A stretch of DNA of 64,000 nucleotides from Duganella sp. sic0402 (lineage in GTDB: Bacteria > Pseudomonadota > Gammaproteobacteria > Burkholderiales > Burkholderiaceae_D). The DNA lies in the NCBI RefSeq assembly GCF_019219065.1, contig NZ_JAHUWK010000016.1, forward strand, positions 1-64,000. Direction: 5' to 3'. The number at the start of each line of letters is the position of its first letter. Position 1 is the stretch's first letter. Both the position numbers and the translations under genes were made by a program. The notes under the pieces were generated by a model. That model did no database searches. It was not told the origin of the DNA and worked only from the letters and a program-made list of their open reading frames with translations. Shown here one piece after another: positions 33,795 to 41,557 of this stretch.

Positions 33795-34370
33795 TTACGC
33801 CAACAGCAGGGTGATATGCAGCGCCGCGTCCTGCGACGGATTGTTTTTGAAACCGCTCTTGGCGTAACGGTGCCAGCGGCCGATGACGAAGCTGGTCAGC
33901 ATCGCTGCGCGCGCGGCGGTATCCGCCTCATGCGCCTGGCCTTCGCTGGCGGCGAGGCGCAAAGCCTGCTTCAGCGCCAGCTCGACGCGGTCGTAAAACT
34001 GGTTCATGCGCAGTTGCAGGCGCTCGTCCTCGTTGACCAGCGCGTCGCCGATCAGCACCCGCGTCATGCCCGGATTCTGGCTGGCGAAGTTGAGCAGCAT
34101 GCCGACGATGTCGCGCGCCTGCGCCAGGCCGTCGCTCTGGCGATCGGCGATCTGGTTAATCAGGCCAAACACGGTCGATTCGATGAACTCGATGAGTCCT
34201 TCGAACATTTGCGCCTTGCTGGCGAAATGCCGGTACAGCGCGGCTTCGGAAAACGCCAGCTTGCGCGCCAGCGCAGCGGTGGTGATCTTGTCGCCCTTGG
34301 GCTGTTCCAGCATCTCCGCCAGCGCTTGCAGAATCTGCAGCCGGCGCTGGCCTGGCGGTGTGCTTGCCAT
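33795..34370 (-). CDS. slmA: Nucleoid occlusion factor SlmA (TetR family)
   Basis: This 191-residue TetR-fold protein matches SlmA, which binds chromosomal sites and blocks FtsZ ring assembly over the nucleoid. The helix-turn-helix region KITTAALARKLAFSEAALYRHFASKAQMFEGL (about 28-60, quoted in two parts of the motif) and the C-terminal helix set are typical. The neighbourhood of an HAD phosphatase and argB is the common betaproteobacterial context. It lies 26 bases downstream of the HAD gene and just upstream of pabBC. Confidence 0.92.
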   Translation of the reverse strand: MASTPPGQRRLQILQALAEMLEQPKGDKITTAALARKLAFSEAALYRHFASKAQMFEGLIEFIESTVFGLINQIADRQSDGLAQARDIVGMLLNFASQNPGMTRVLIGDALVNEDERLQLRMNQFYDRVELALKQALRLAASEGQAHEADTAARAAMLTSFVIGRWHRYAKSGFKNNPSQDAALHITLLLA

Positions 34371-34396
34371 ATGATCTCGCGGTTAAAAAGTGTGGG

Positions 34397-35122
34397 TCAG
34401 CGCAGCTGGTGCAGGCGTGACGGCAGGTTCCTGACAGATTTTACTTTGACATCGACATAAGCGGGGCGAATCAGTCGTTTTTGCGGATGCGCCAGGCCGG
34501 CGGTGTCGCCGATGGTCAGGTATTGGGTGATCCACGCGGTGCGCATGCCGAGCTGGCGCGCGCTGCGCAGATTGGCCAGCGTGTCTTCCACCAGGATGCA
34601 GCGGCGCGGCGTCAGCTGGTGACGGCGCATCAGCTTGCGCAGCATCAGCTTCGATGGCTTGGGGCGCATGTGGCGGTGCACCGTCATCGCTTCCACCGCA
34701 ACATGCTGATGGAAGTGGCGTTGCAGGCCCAGATGTTTCAGCACCTGGGTCGAATAGCGGTGCGGCGCATTGGTCAGCAGGATTTTGCGGCCGGGCAGGC
34801 GGCGCAGCAGCTGGCGCAGTCCGCGTTCGGCGCGGATCATCGCGGTCAGGTCATCGAAGCGGTGGGTTTCATCGAGAAAGTGCGCAGCCTTGACGCCGTG
34901 GTGCTTGACCACGCCCAGCGTGGTGGCGCCGTAGCGCTGCCAGTACAGCGTGCGGGTGGCGTTCACCAGTTCCTCGCCGGCGGGCGTGACGCCGTCTCCC
35001 AGCAGGCGCGCGAGATAGGTGTTCATGCCCGCCATGATCGCGGGGAAAATGGCGTGCGAAGCGTTGTGCAGCGTGTTATCAAGATCAAACAGCCACACGG
35101 GCGAGGAGCGGGTAATATTCAC
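34397..35122 (-). CDS. HAD-family phosphatase (pyrimidine 5'-nucleotidase type)
   Basis: This protein has HAD motif I (FDLDNTLHN), motif II (ILLTNAP), a lysine in the RPKPSK region and motif III (ILVEDTLANL), as in Ssm1-like pyrimidine 5'-nucleotidases. I choose the GTG at 35122 (241 aa). The ATG at 35149 would add nine residues, but it has no ribosome-binding site and would overlap the traB start. It precedes slmA on the same strand. The natural nucleotide substrate is not determined. Confidence 0.85.
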   Translation of the reverse strand: MNITRSSPVWLFDLDNTLHNASHAIFPAIMAGMNTYLARLLGDGVTPAGEELVNATRTLYWQRYGATTLGVVKHHGVKAAHFLDETHRFDDLTAMIRAERGLRQLLRRLPGRKILLTNAPHRYSTQVLKHLGLQRHFHQHVAVEAMTVHRHMRPKPSKLMLRKLMRRHQLTPRRCILVEDTLANLRSARQLGMRTAWITQYLTIGDTAGLAHPQKRLIRPAYVDVKVKSVRNLPSRLHQLR

Positions 35123-35147
35123 GTCATCTCTACCAACAAAGGAAATC

Positions 35148-36050
35148 ATGCAGCGCCAGATTATAGTGATGTTCTGCAGTTTGTTCTTGTTTGCCTTCGG
35201 TCCCGCCTTGGCCGCCGATCAGGACGCCGCGCCAAATCGCGGCGCGCTGTTCAAGGTGCAGCAGAACGGCCGCACGCTGTATTTGTTCGGCACCATCCAC
35301 GTCGGCGCCAAGGATTTCTATCCGCTGGAGCCGCGCCTGGCTGGTTTGCTGAAACAGGCGCCGGTGCTGGCGCTGGAGATCGATCCGCTGGCCGATCCGC
35401 AAAAGCTGGCGCGCGCCGTGCAGCAGCATGGCTTGAGCAAGCTGGGAGCCAGCGGTTTGACGCCGGCATGGCGCCAGCGCCTGGAGCGTTTGCTCAAGCA
35501 GTACAACATCGAACCGCAGGCGGTAGCGCCGATGAAGCCCTGGCTATTGGCCACCGTGCTGACCGTTAGCGAGTTTGCAGCGCAAGGCTATGACGCGTCG
35601 CTGGCGGTGGATGCGCATCTGTCGAAGCAGGCGCATGCCGCAGGCAAGAAAGTCGTCGAGCTGGAATCGGCAGAGGCCCAGATGGCGTTGTTCGATCAGA
35701 AGATGACGCCGGCCGAGCAGCTGCTGTTCCTGCAAGAGGCGATCGCCGGCATCGAGGACAAGGAACAGGCCGACCAGGCACGCCAGATCGCGCAGGCCTG
35801 GGGCAGTGCCGACGCGCAGGCACTGGAGGCGCTGGCGCTGAAAGCAGAACAGGACCAGACTTTTTCCGGCCGCTTTGTGCAGAAGGTGCTGCTGCACGGC
35901 CGTAATCCGGCGCTGGCCGACGGCATGCTCAAGCTGATGGCGCGTGAAAACAACAGTGTCGCGGCGATCGGCGTGTTGCACCTGGTCGGCAAAGACAGCG
36001 TACCGGAGCTGCTGCGCAATCACGGGCTGACGGTCGAACGTATTTACTGA
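35148..36050 (+). CDS. TraB/GumN family protein
   Basis: This 300-residue protein has a signal peptide (about residues 1-22) and a TraB/GumN (ChaN-like) domain. The YLFGTIHVGAKDFYPL motif with its conserved histidine, the glutamate-containing LALEIDP and the C-terminal GVLHLVGKDSVPELL are typical. Some members are metalloproteases; others have unknown roles. The ATG at 35148 follows AAAGGAA. It is head to head with the HAD gene with almost no spacer, so its promoter must lie inside that gene. Confidence 0.88.
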   Translation: MQRQIIVMFCSLFLFAFGPALAADQDAAPNRGALFKVQQNGRTLYLFGTIHVGAKDFYPLEPRLAGLLKQAPVLALEIDPLADPQKLARAVQQHGLSKLGASGLTPAWRQRLERLLKQYNIEPQAVAPMKPWLLATVLTVSEFAAQGYDASLAVDAHLSKQAHAAGKKVVELESAEAQMALFDQKMTPAEQLLFLQEAIAGIEDKEQADQARQIAQAWGSADAQALEALALKAEQDQTFSGRFVQKVLLHGRNPALADGMLKLMARENNSVAAIGVLHLVGKDSVPELLRNHGLTVERIY

Positions 36051-36074
36051 ATTGGGGAGGGTGCTGCAGAAGAG

Positions 36075-36149
<75 letters not shown>

Positions 36150-36159
36150 ATACAAGTGT

Positions 36160-36197
36160 GGCGGTTTCACCGGCGTCCGGCGAGACCGCCTTTTTTT
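36160..36197 (+). terminator. Intrinsic terminator (plus strand) after traB
   Basis: GGCGGTTTC (36160-36168) pairs with GAGACCGCC (36182-36190), including one G-U pair, with an inner CGG/CCG that extends it, and is followed by seven T residues on the plus strand. It would stop traB transcription only after it has run antisense through the tRNA gene. On the minus strand there is no T run, so argB readthrough into the tRNA is possible. Confidence 0.8.
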
Positions 36198-37123
36198 CAG
36201 TGAGACCGGATCATAGTGCCAAATGCCTGTTCGGTCAAGACTTCGAGCAACAAAGAATGCTCAATTCGGCCATCGATGATGTGAACCGTGTTCACGCCGG
36301 ACTTGGCGGCGTCCAGGGCTGATGAAATTTTAGGCAGCATGCCGCCCGAAATCGTGCCATCAGCGAACATCTCGTCGATTTCGCGTGCCGACAGATCGGT
36401 CACCAGATTGCCCTGCTTGTCCTGCACGCCGGCGATATTGGTCATCATGATCAATTTTTCGGCTTTCAGGATTTCCGCGATCTTGCCGGCGACCACGTCG
36501 GCGTTGATGTTGTAGGCCTGGCCATCCTGGCCGAAGCCGATCGGCGAGATGATCGGAATGAAGGCGTCATCCTGCAGCGCCTTGACCACGGCCGGGTTGA
36601 TCGCTTCGATTTCGCCGACGAAGCCGATGTCCAGCGTCTGGCCCGGGTTTTCCTTGTCCGGCATGGCCATTTTGCGGGCGCGGATCAGGCCGCCGTCCTT
36701 GCCGGTCAGGCCGACTGCCTGGCCGCCGTAGTGATTAATCAACATCACGATGTCCTGCTGCACTTCGCCGCCCAGCACCCATTCGACGACTTCCATGGTT
36801 TCTTCGTCAGTGATGCGCATGCCTTGCACGAAAGTGCCTTGCTTGCCGATTTTCTTCAGCGCGTTGTCGATTTGCGGACCGCCGCCGTGCACGACTACCG
36901 GGTTCATGCCGACCAGTTTGAGCAAAATGACATCACGGGCAAAGCCGTGTTTCAGGCGTTCGTCGGTCATGGCGTTGCCGCCGTATTTGATGACGATGGT
37001 TTTGCCGTGGTAATTACGAATGTAAGGGAGCGCTTCAGCCAGAATTTGCGCCTTGATCCGTGGTTCAACGGAAGTCAGGTCGTCGGCGTCATTGCCTAGG
37101 TTCAGATTGGTCAGTTGGGTCAT
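36197..37123 (-). CDS. argB: Acetylglutamate kinase
   Basis: This 308-residue enzyme phosphorylates N-acetylglutamate in arginine biosynthesis. The amino-acid-kinase fold motifs are present: IKYGGNAM near the start, VVVHGGGPQID, GLTGKDGG and the NINADVVAGKIA region. The length and N-terminal extension resemble arginine-inhibited, hexameric forms that carry an N-terminal helix; that regulation is inferred. It lies between tRNA-Thr and a divergent small gene. Confidence 0.97.
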   Translation of the reverse strand: MTQLTNLNLGNDADDLTSVEPRIKAQILAEALPYIRNYHGKTIVIKYGGNAMTDERLKHGFARDVILLKLVGMNPVVVHGGGPQIDNALKKIGKQGTFVQGMRITDEETMEVVEWVLGGEVQQDIVMLINHYGGQAVGLTGKDGGLIRARKMAMPDKENPGQTLDIGFVGEIEAINPAVVKALQDDAFIPIISPIGFGQDGQAYNINADVVAGKIAEILKAEKLIMMTNIAGVQDKQGNLVTDLSAREIDEMFADGTISGGMLPKISSALDAAKSGVNTVHIIDGRIEHSLLLEVLTEQAFGTMIRSH

Positions 37124-37237
37124 GGCGATTCCGGTAAATAGATTTTTGGGCGCATTTTACAGCCTGTGGCTGCACTCAAGCACGCATTATAGGGCCATCC
37201 TGTTGTATTTTCCCGGAAGCTCCGATACGCTGAAGTG

Positions 37238-37456
37238 ATGAGTACTTGTTCCCGCTGCGGCACGCAGTTCTCCTGCGCAATGACGGATGCCGATCCTGCC
37301 GTCCCGGCGCAGCCGTGCTGGTGCACTTTGCTGCCGCCTTCGCTGCCCGTCCCGTCCGCTCCCGGCGCCAGTTGCTGGTGCCCGCAATGCCTGAAGCAAC
37401 ACATCATTGAGCAGGCTCAAACTTCGTCGCGTCCGCCATCCGACAATAGCGCATAA
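37238..37456 (+). CDS. Cysteine-rich CWC family protein
   Basis: This 72-residue protein has the CSRCGTQFSC...PCWC...CWCPQCL arrangement of the Cys_rich_CWC family, which probably binds zinc. The start is the ATG at 37238; a GTG one codon earlier (37235) is in frame, so the exact start is uncertain. A GAAG lies a few bases upstream. The family function is unknown. The gene is divergent from argB. Confidence 0.85.
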   Translation: MSTCSRCGTQFSCAMTDADPAVPAQPCWCTLLPPSLPVPSAPGASCWCPQCLKQHIIEQAQTSSRPPSDNSA

Positions 37457-37477
37457 CCCGCCTGGGAGCGCGCAAAA

Positions 37478-37843
37478 ATGAACCCGACCTCGCTTGACAA
37501 GCAAAGTGGCGCGGCGGACGATGGCAACATCGTCCGCATCGTGCGGCTGGAGACGCAAATGGACAACGTTAGCATTGCGCTGACATCCTTGCAGCGCACC
37601 GTCGAACAAAATCACCGCGAATCCATGATGCGGTTCGACGATATGCGCGGCCATATGGAAGCGCTCCATCAGAAATCCATGGACCGTATGGATGGAATTC
37701 ATCAGAAGTCCATGGACCGCATGGATGGACTTCATCAGAAATCGACAGACCGCATGGATAGCTATGTGCGCTGGATGGTAGGCATCATGGTGGCGCACAT
37801 TATTGCCACCGCCGGCATATTGGTGCGGATGTTTATGTCCTGA
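37478..37843 (+). CDS. Repeat-containing coiled-coil protein with C-terminal membrane helix
   Basis: I do not recognise this 121-residue protein. Residues about 20-50 look like a coiled coil. Three 11-residue repeats follow (HQKSMDRMDGI, HQKSMDRMDGL, HQKSTDRMDSY; residues 64-96), and then a single membrane helix (about residues 98-118). It resembles small tail-anchored proteins whose coiled coil projects into the cytoplasm. A GGGAG site lies upstream. It is adjacent to the CWC gene, 21 bases away. Confidence 0.65.
   Translation: MNPTSLDKQSGAADDGNIVRIVRLETQMDNVSIALTSLQRTVEQNHRESMMRFDDMRGHMEALHQKSMDRMDGIHQKSMDRMDGLHQKSTDRMDSYVRWMVGIMVAHIIATAGILVRMFMS
37667..37765 (+). repeat. Three tandem 33-bp repeats inside a coding region
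   Basis: Three units of 33 bases (37667-37699, 37700-37732, 37733-37765) encode an 11-residue hendecad. Units 1 and 2 are nearly identical; unit 3 has diverged. The in-frame length means that gain or loss of a unit changes the protein length without a frameshift. Confidence 0.9.
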
Positions 37844-38908
37844 TCAACTCACGGTGCGGAAGAAGCGCAGCATTTCGCGGCTGGCGTCCGGCCCCTTGGC
37901 GTCGGTATAAGTGCCGAGCTCGCTACCGCCCGACCAGGCATGGCCCGCGCCATGCACTACCCAATGCTCGCCCACCGGTGCACCATCCGCCGTGGTGTGC
38001 GTGGTTTGCGTGTAGCGATAGCCGTTCGGCACCGCCTCCGACTGCACTGATGACCGCGCACCGCGATGATGGCGCAGCCGCTGCGCCATCACCTGCTCGC
38101 CGTTGCGCGGATTCACCGTGGTGTCGCTATCGCCATGGAACACGATGATCGGCTGCGAGTCATTACCTGCCTTGGCCGCCGTGTTCACACCGCGCTTCAT
38201 CGCCGACAAGGCCGACGGCAAATCCTGCGCCGACGCAAACGGCAAGCCCGAGTGCACACCCACCGCCGCAAACAATTCCGGATACAAGGTGCCGACGATC
38301 ACCGCCATCGCGCCGCCCGCCGACAGGCCGGCCACATACACCTGCCGCGCATGCACCGGATAATCCTCGATCACCTGGCGCGCAATGCCGGCAATGATGG
38401 ATGGCTCGCCCTGGCCGCGCTGCTGGTCGATGGCGCTGAACCAGTTCCAGCACTTCGAGTGATTGGCGCTGGCGGTCTGTTCCGGATACACCACCAGCCA
38501 GCCCAGTTCCTCCGCCAGCTGGTTCATCTGCGTGCCAGCGGCAAAGTCATCCGGATTCTGCGTACAGCCATGCAGCATCACCAGCAGCGGCATGGGCTGG
38601 CCGCGATAGCTGGAGGGGATGTACAGCTTGTAGTTGCGCGTGCCCGCGTGATTGCTATGGCTGCCGGTGACAAATTGCGCGCCTGCGGGCAGCGGATGGG
38701 AGGGCGCCGGATGCAGCACCGAGCCGATGTCCATCGCGCGATCCAGATTGCTCTGCAAATCGACCTTGATGCCCATGCGGTTCAGCATGTCCTGGGCGAA
38801 TTCCTCCGGCCGCTTGGCTGTATTCGGTCCCCGCTTGTGGAGATGCGTATTCTTGTCCAGAAAGTGCTGCGCTGCTTCGCGCATCTGCGTGAGAAAATTG
38901 AGCTTCAT
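37844..38908 (-). CDS. PHB-depolymerase-family esterase
   Basis: This 354-residue alpha/beta hydrolase belongs to the PHB depolymerase/feruloyl esterase (LpqC-like) family. The oxyanion motif VMLHGCTQNPDDFAAGT, the nucleophile elbow GLSAGGAMA, an aspartate in FHGDSDTTV and the catalytic histidine in GAGHAWSGG are visible. No signal peptide is evident, so it may be intracellular or exported by another route. It lies downstream of the CopG-type gene on the same strand, with 9 bases between. Confidence 0.9.
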   Translation of the reverse strand: MKLNFLTQMREAAQHFLDKNTHLHKRGPNTAKRPEEFAQDMLNRMGIKVDLQSNLDRAMDIGSVLHPAPSHPLPAGAQFVTGSHSNHAGTRNYKLYIPSSYRGQPMPLLVMLHGCTQNPDDFAAGTQMNQLAEELGWLVVYPEQTASANHSKCWNWFSAIDQQRGQGEPSIIAGIARQVIEDYPVHARQVYVAGLSAGGAMAVIVGTLYPELFAAVGVHSGLPFASAQDLPSALSAMKRGVNTAAKAGNDSQPIIVFHGDSDTTVNPRNGEQVMAQRLRHHRGARSSVQSEAVPNGYRYTQTTHTTADGAPVGEHWVVHGAGHAWSGGSELGTYTDAKGPDASREMLRFFRTVS

Positions 38909-38917
38909 GGCGTTCCC

Positions 38918-39307
38918 TTAGTGGATGCGCGGCGCCAGCGCCGTCTTCAGAACGGCGCTGGCGTGCAGTGTACCGAGTACAACAATCGATTCGATGGTGG
39001 CCAGCGCCAGTTCCACCGATACATCACTGGCGATGCTGGCCATGCCGAGCACCTGGATTTGCAGCCGTTGTCCGGCCGCCTGCAGCGCTTCCAGGTCGGC
39101 GCGCGAATAATGCTGCAGGCCCAGCACCAGGCTTTTCCGCGCCACCGTCTGCTTGACCACGTCGGCGTGCAAATTCAGCTGATTGCGGATGGCGGTGCGG
39201 ATCAGGTCGGTACGATTGGAGTAAAACCCTTCCTGCACCAGCAAGTCAACCTGGCCTAAATCGATAGGGCCCAGATTGATGGTAATTTTTTCTGATTCAG
39301 TTGCCAT
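38918..39307 (-). CDS. CopG-type (ribbon-helix-helix) regulator-like protein
   Basis: This 129-residue protein starts with a ribbon-helix-helix-like segment (KITINLGPIDLGQVDLLV, then FYSNRTDLIRTAIRNQL), as in CopG/MetJ-fold DNA-binding proteins. A C-terminal extension of unknown role follows (about residues 60-129). The ATG at 39307 is chosen because the domain begins there. It precedes the esterase gene and probably regulates it; I see no toxin partner. Confidence 0.78.
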   Translation of the reverse strand: MATESEKITINLGPIDLGQVDLLVQEGFYSNRTDLIRTAIRNQLNLHADVVKQTVARKSLVLGLQHYSRADLEALQAAGQRLQIQVLGMASIASDVSVELALATIESIVVLGTLHASAVLKTALAPRIH

Positions 39308-39396
39308 GCGAAAACTCCATCTGAGGACCATCTGTATGGATGGTAGTTTAGGACTGAATAGCAGCAAGTCAAGCCGCTTCGCGGCATAATGCGTCC

Positions 39397-39609
39397 ATGA
39401 GTGAAGTCACTAACATTATCCCGTCGCCGGTGCCGTCGCCCTGCGTCAGCCTGTGCAAGATGGACATGGAGCGGCGCTATTGCATGGGCTGCTTGCGCAG
39501 CATTGAAGAAATCATCGCCTGGGGCAAGGCGGATGATGATTACAAGCGTGCTGTCTGGGCCGACTTGCCGCGCCGGCGCGCAACCCTGCATTTCGACGAG
39601 GAGCAATGA
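39397..39609 (+). CDS. DUF1289 domain protein
   Basis: This 70-residue protein is a DUF1289 family member with the cysteine pattern PSPCVSLCKMD...YCMGCLRSIEEI, which probably binds a metal or iron-sulfur centre. It is the usual length. Its stop overlaps the next start (ATGA), so it is coupled to the MBL-fold gene. The family function is unknown. Confidence 0.9.
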   Translation: MSEVTNIIPSPVPSPCVSLCKMDMERRYCMGCLRSIEEIIAWGKADDDYKRAVWADLPRRRATLHFDEEQ

Positions 39610-40514
39610 GCGTGCTGCCGGATTCCATCCAGGTGCTGGAGCGTGGTTGGCTGTCGTCCAATAACATCATGCTGCTGGGACGCCACGATACGGCGATCAT
39701 CGATACCGGCTACCTCAGCCACGCGCCGCAGACGCTGGAACTGGTGCGCCATGTGTTGCACGGCCGCCACCTGGACCAGATCCTCAACACCCATCTGCAT
39801 TCCGATCACTGCGGCGGCAACGCCATCTTGCAAGCCCATTTCGGCTGCAAGACCTCGATCCCGGCGGCCGAGGCAGACAAGGTGCGCCATTGGGACGTGG
39901 AGGCGCTCAGCTTCAAGGCCACCGGCCAGCGCTGCGACCGTTTCACTTTCGACGCCACGGTCGCGCCTGGCGATGTGCTGCAACTGGCCGATATGGAATG
40001 GCAGGCGCTGGCCGCGCCCGGCCACGATCCGCACTCGCTGATTTTTTACTGCCCCGCCGCAAGGGTGCTGGTGTCCGCCGACGCCTTGTGGGAAAACGGC
40101 TTTGGCGTGATCTTTCCTGAGCTGGACGGGCAATCCGGCTTTGCCGAGGAACGCGCGACGCTGGATCTGATCGCGGGGCTGGATGTCGCGGTCGTGATCC
40201 CGGGCCATGGCGCACCCTTCACCGATGTGGCCGGCGCGCTGGGCCGCGCCCGCTCTCGGCTGGACTACCTGGCCGCTGACCCGGTCCGCAACGCCCAGAA
40301 CGCGTTGAAAGTATTGCTGAAGTTCCTGCTGCTGGAGCGCCAGCGCATCGCGCTGGCCGATGTGCCGGCGCTGCTGACATCGATGCCGGTGTTTGCCGCC
40401 GCCAATGACAACCATCTCAAGCAGCCGCCGGAGGCGCTGGGGCCGTGGGCAGTGGGACAGCTAGTGCGTGCAGCGGCGGCACGTGTCGAGGGTGAGTACT
40501 TACTTAATGAATAA
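39606..40514 (+). CDS. MBL-fold metallo-hydrolase
   Basis: This 302-residue protein has the metallo-beta-lactamase fold. The metal-binding motif THLHSDHCGGN, the histidine in AAPGHDPHS, the aspartate in LVSADALWE and the late histidine in VIPGHGAPF are all visible, so a two-metal site is likely. The substrate cannot be read from sequence. It starts inside the DUF1289 stop, forming a two-gene unit. Confidence 0.9.
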   Translation: MSVLPDSIQVLERGWLSSNNIMLLGRHDTAIIDTGYLSHAPQTLELVRHVLHGRHLDQILNTHLHSDHCGGNAILQAHFGCKTSIPAAEADKVRHWDVEALSFKATGQRCDRFTFDATVAPGDVLQLADMEWQALAAPGHDPHSLIFYCPAARVLVSADALWENGFGVIFPELDGQSGFAEERATLDLIAGLDVAVVIPGHGAPFTDVAGALGRARSRLDYLAADPVRNAQNALKVLLKFLLLERQRIALADVPALLTSMPVFAAANDNHLKQPPEALGPWAVGQLVRAAAARVEGEYLLNE

Positions 40515-40561
40515 TATAGAGGGTTTGCCCTACTTTAGGCACGGTCGTACTATTTTCGATC

Positions 40562-40567
40562 TATAAT
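40562..40567 (+). promoter_or_regulatory. Possible -10 element upstream of the flavin oxidoreductase
   Basis: A perfect TATAAT lies 37 bases before the ATG at 40604. No good -35 sequence is found at the usual distance, so this is a weak candidate that may need an activator or an AT-rich upstream region. Confidence 0.35.
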
Positions 40568-40603
40568 CGTTTGAACCGATCAACTCACGTCAGCGAGCAC
40601 GCC

Positions 40604-41557
40604 ATGACCTTGCCTGCAGTCCTGCAAAACCTCTCCCTTCCCGTCATCGCTTCCCCGATGTTCATTGCCAGCGGCCCCAAGCTGGTGGCGGCCCAGTGCA
40701 AGGCCGGTATCGTCGGCTCTTTCCCGGCGCTGAATGCGCGTCCTGCGGAGCTGCTGGATGTGTGGCTGACCGATCTGCAGAAAGAACTGGCCGACTTCCA
40801 GGCAGCCAATCCTGGCCAGCGTGTCGGCCCGATTGCCGTCAACCAGATCGTCCACCAGTCGAACGACCGGCTGGCGCATGATGTGGAGGTCTGCGTGAAG
40901 CATCAGATTCCGATCATCATCTCCTCGCTGCGCGCGCCGCCAAAAGAGATGCTGGACGCGATCCACAGCTACGGCGGCATCGTGCTGCACGACGTGATTT
41001 CGATACGCCATGCGGAAAAAGCGCTGGAAGCGGGCGTCGATGGCTTGATTCTGGTCGCTGCGGGCGCTGGCGGCCATGCCGGTCCGCTGTCGCCGTTTGC
41101 GCTGGTCGGCGAGGTGCGCAAGTTCTTCAAAGGCCCGGTTGCCCTGTCCGGTTCGATCGCCACCGGCGATGCGATCCTGGCGGCGCAAGCAATGGGCGCG
41201 GACTTCGCCTACATCGGCTCGCGCTGGCTGGCCACGCAGGAATCGAACGTCAGCGATGGCTACCGCGAAGCGATTGTAGAATCGACCGCAGCGGATATCG
41301 TGTATTCGAACCTGTTCACCGGCGTTCACGGCAATTACCTGAAAAAATCCATCGTCGCTGCCGGCCTGGATCCCGACGCGCTGCCGAGCGCCGACAAGAC
41401 CGCGATGAACTTCGGCTCCAGCAGCGCCAAAGCCTGGCGCGACATCTGGGGCGCCGGCCAGGGCGTCGGCCTGATGGACGATATCCCGACCACTGCCGAG
41501 ATGGTAGCCCGTCTCAAGCAGGAGTACGACGCCGCCCGCGCCCGCCTGGCGCTGTAG
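40604..41557 (+). CDS. NAD(P)H-dependent flavin oxidoreductase (nitronate monooxygenase-like)
   Basis: This 317-residue protein is a TIM-barrel FMN enzyme of the nitronate monooxygenase / 2-nitropropane dioxygenase group. It has the N-terminal PVIASPMFIASGP, the GVDGLILVAAGAGGHAG motif with the catalytic-region histidine, and the phosphate-binding LSGSIATGDAILAAQAMGADFAYIG element. The ATG at 40604 fits the family better than the upstream start at 40571. The physiological substrate is unclear. It is convergent with the amidohydrolase, with adjacent stop codons. Confidence 0.9.
   Translation: MTLPAVLQNLSLPVIASPMFIASGPKLVAAQCKAGIVGSFPALNARPAELLDVWLTDLQKELADFQAANPGQRVGPIAVNQIVHQSNDRLAHDVEVCVKHQIPIIISSLRAPPKEMLDAIHSYGGIVLHDVISIRHAEKALEAGVDGLILVAAGAGGHAGPLSPFALVGEVRKFFKGPVALSGSIATGDAILAAQAMGADFAYIGSRWLATQESNVSDGYREAIVESTAADIVYSNLFTGVHGNYLKKSIVAAGLDPDALPSADKTAMNFGSSSAKAWRDIWGAGQGVGLMDDIPTTAEMVARLKQEYDAARARLAL

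Noticed and set aside
37667..37765. Possible CRISPR-like repeats
   Set aside because: The units are directly adjacent without spacers and are in frame within a coding sequence, so they are a protein repeat.
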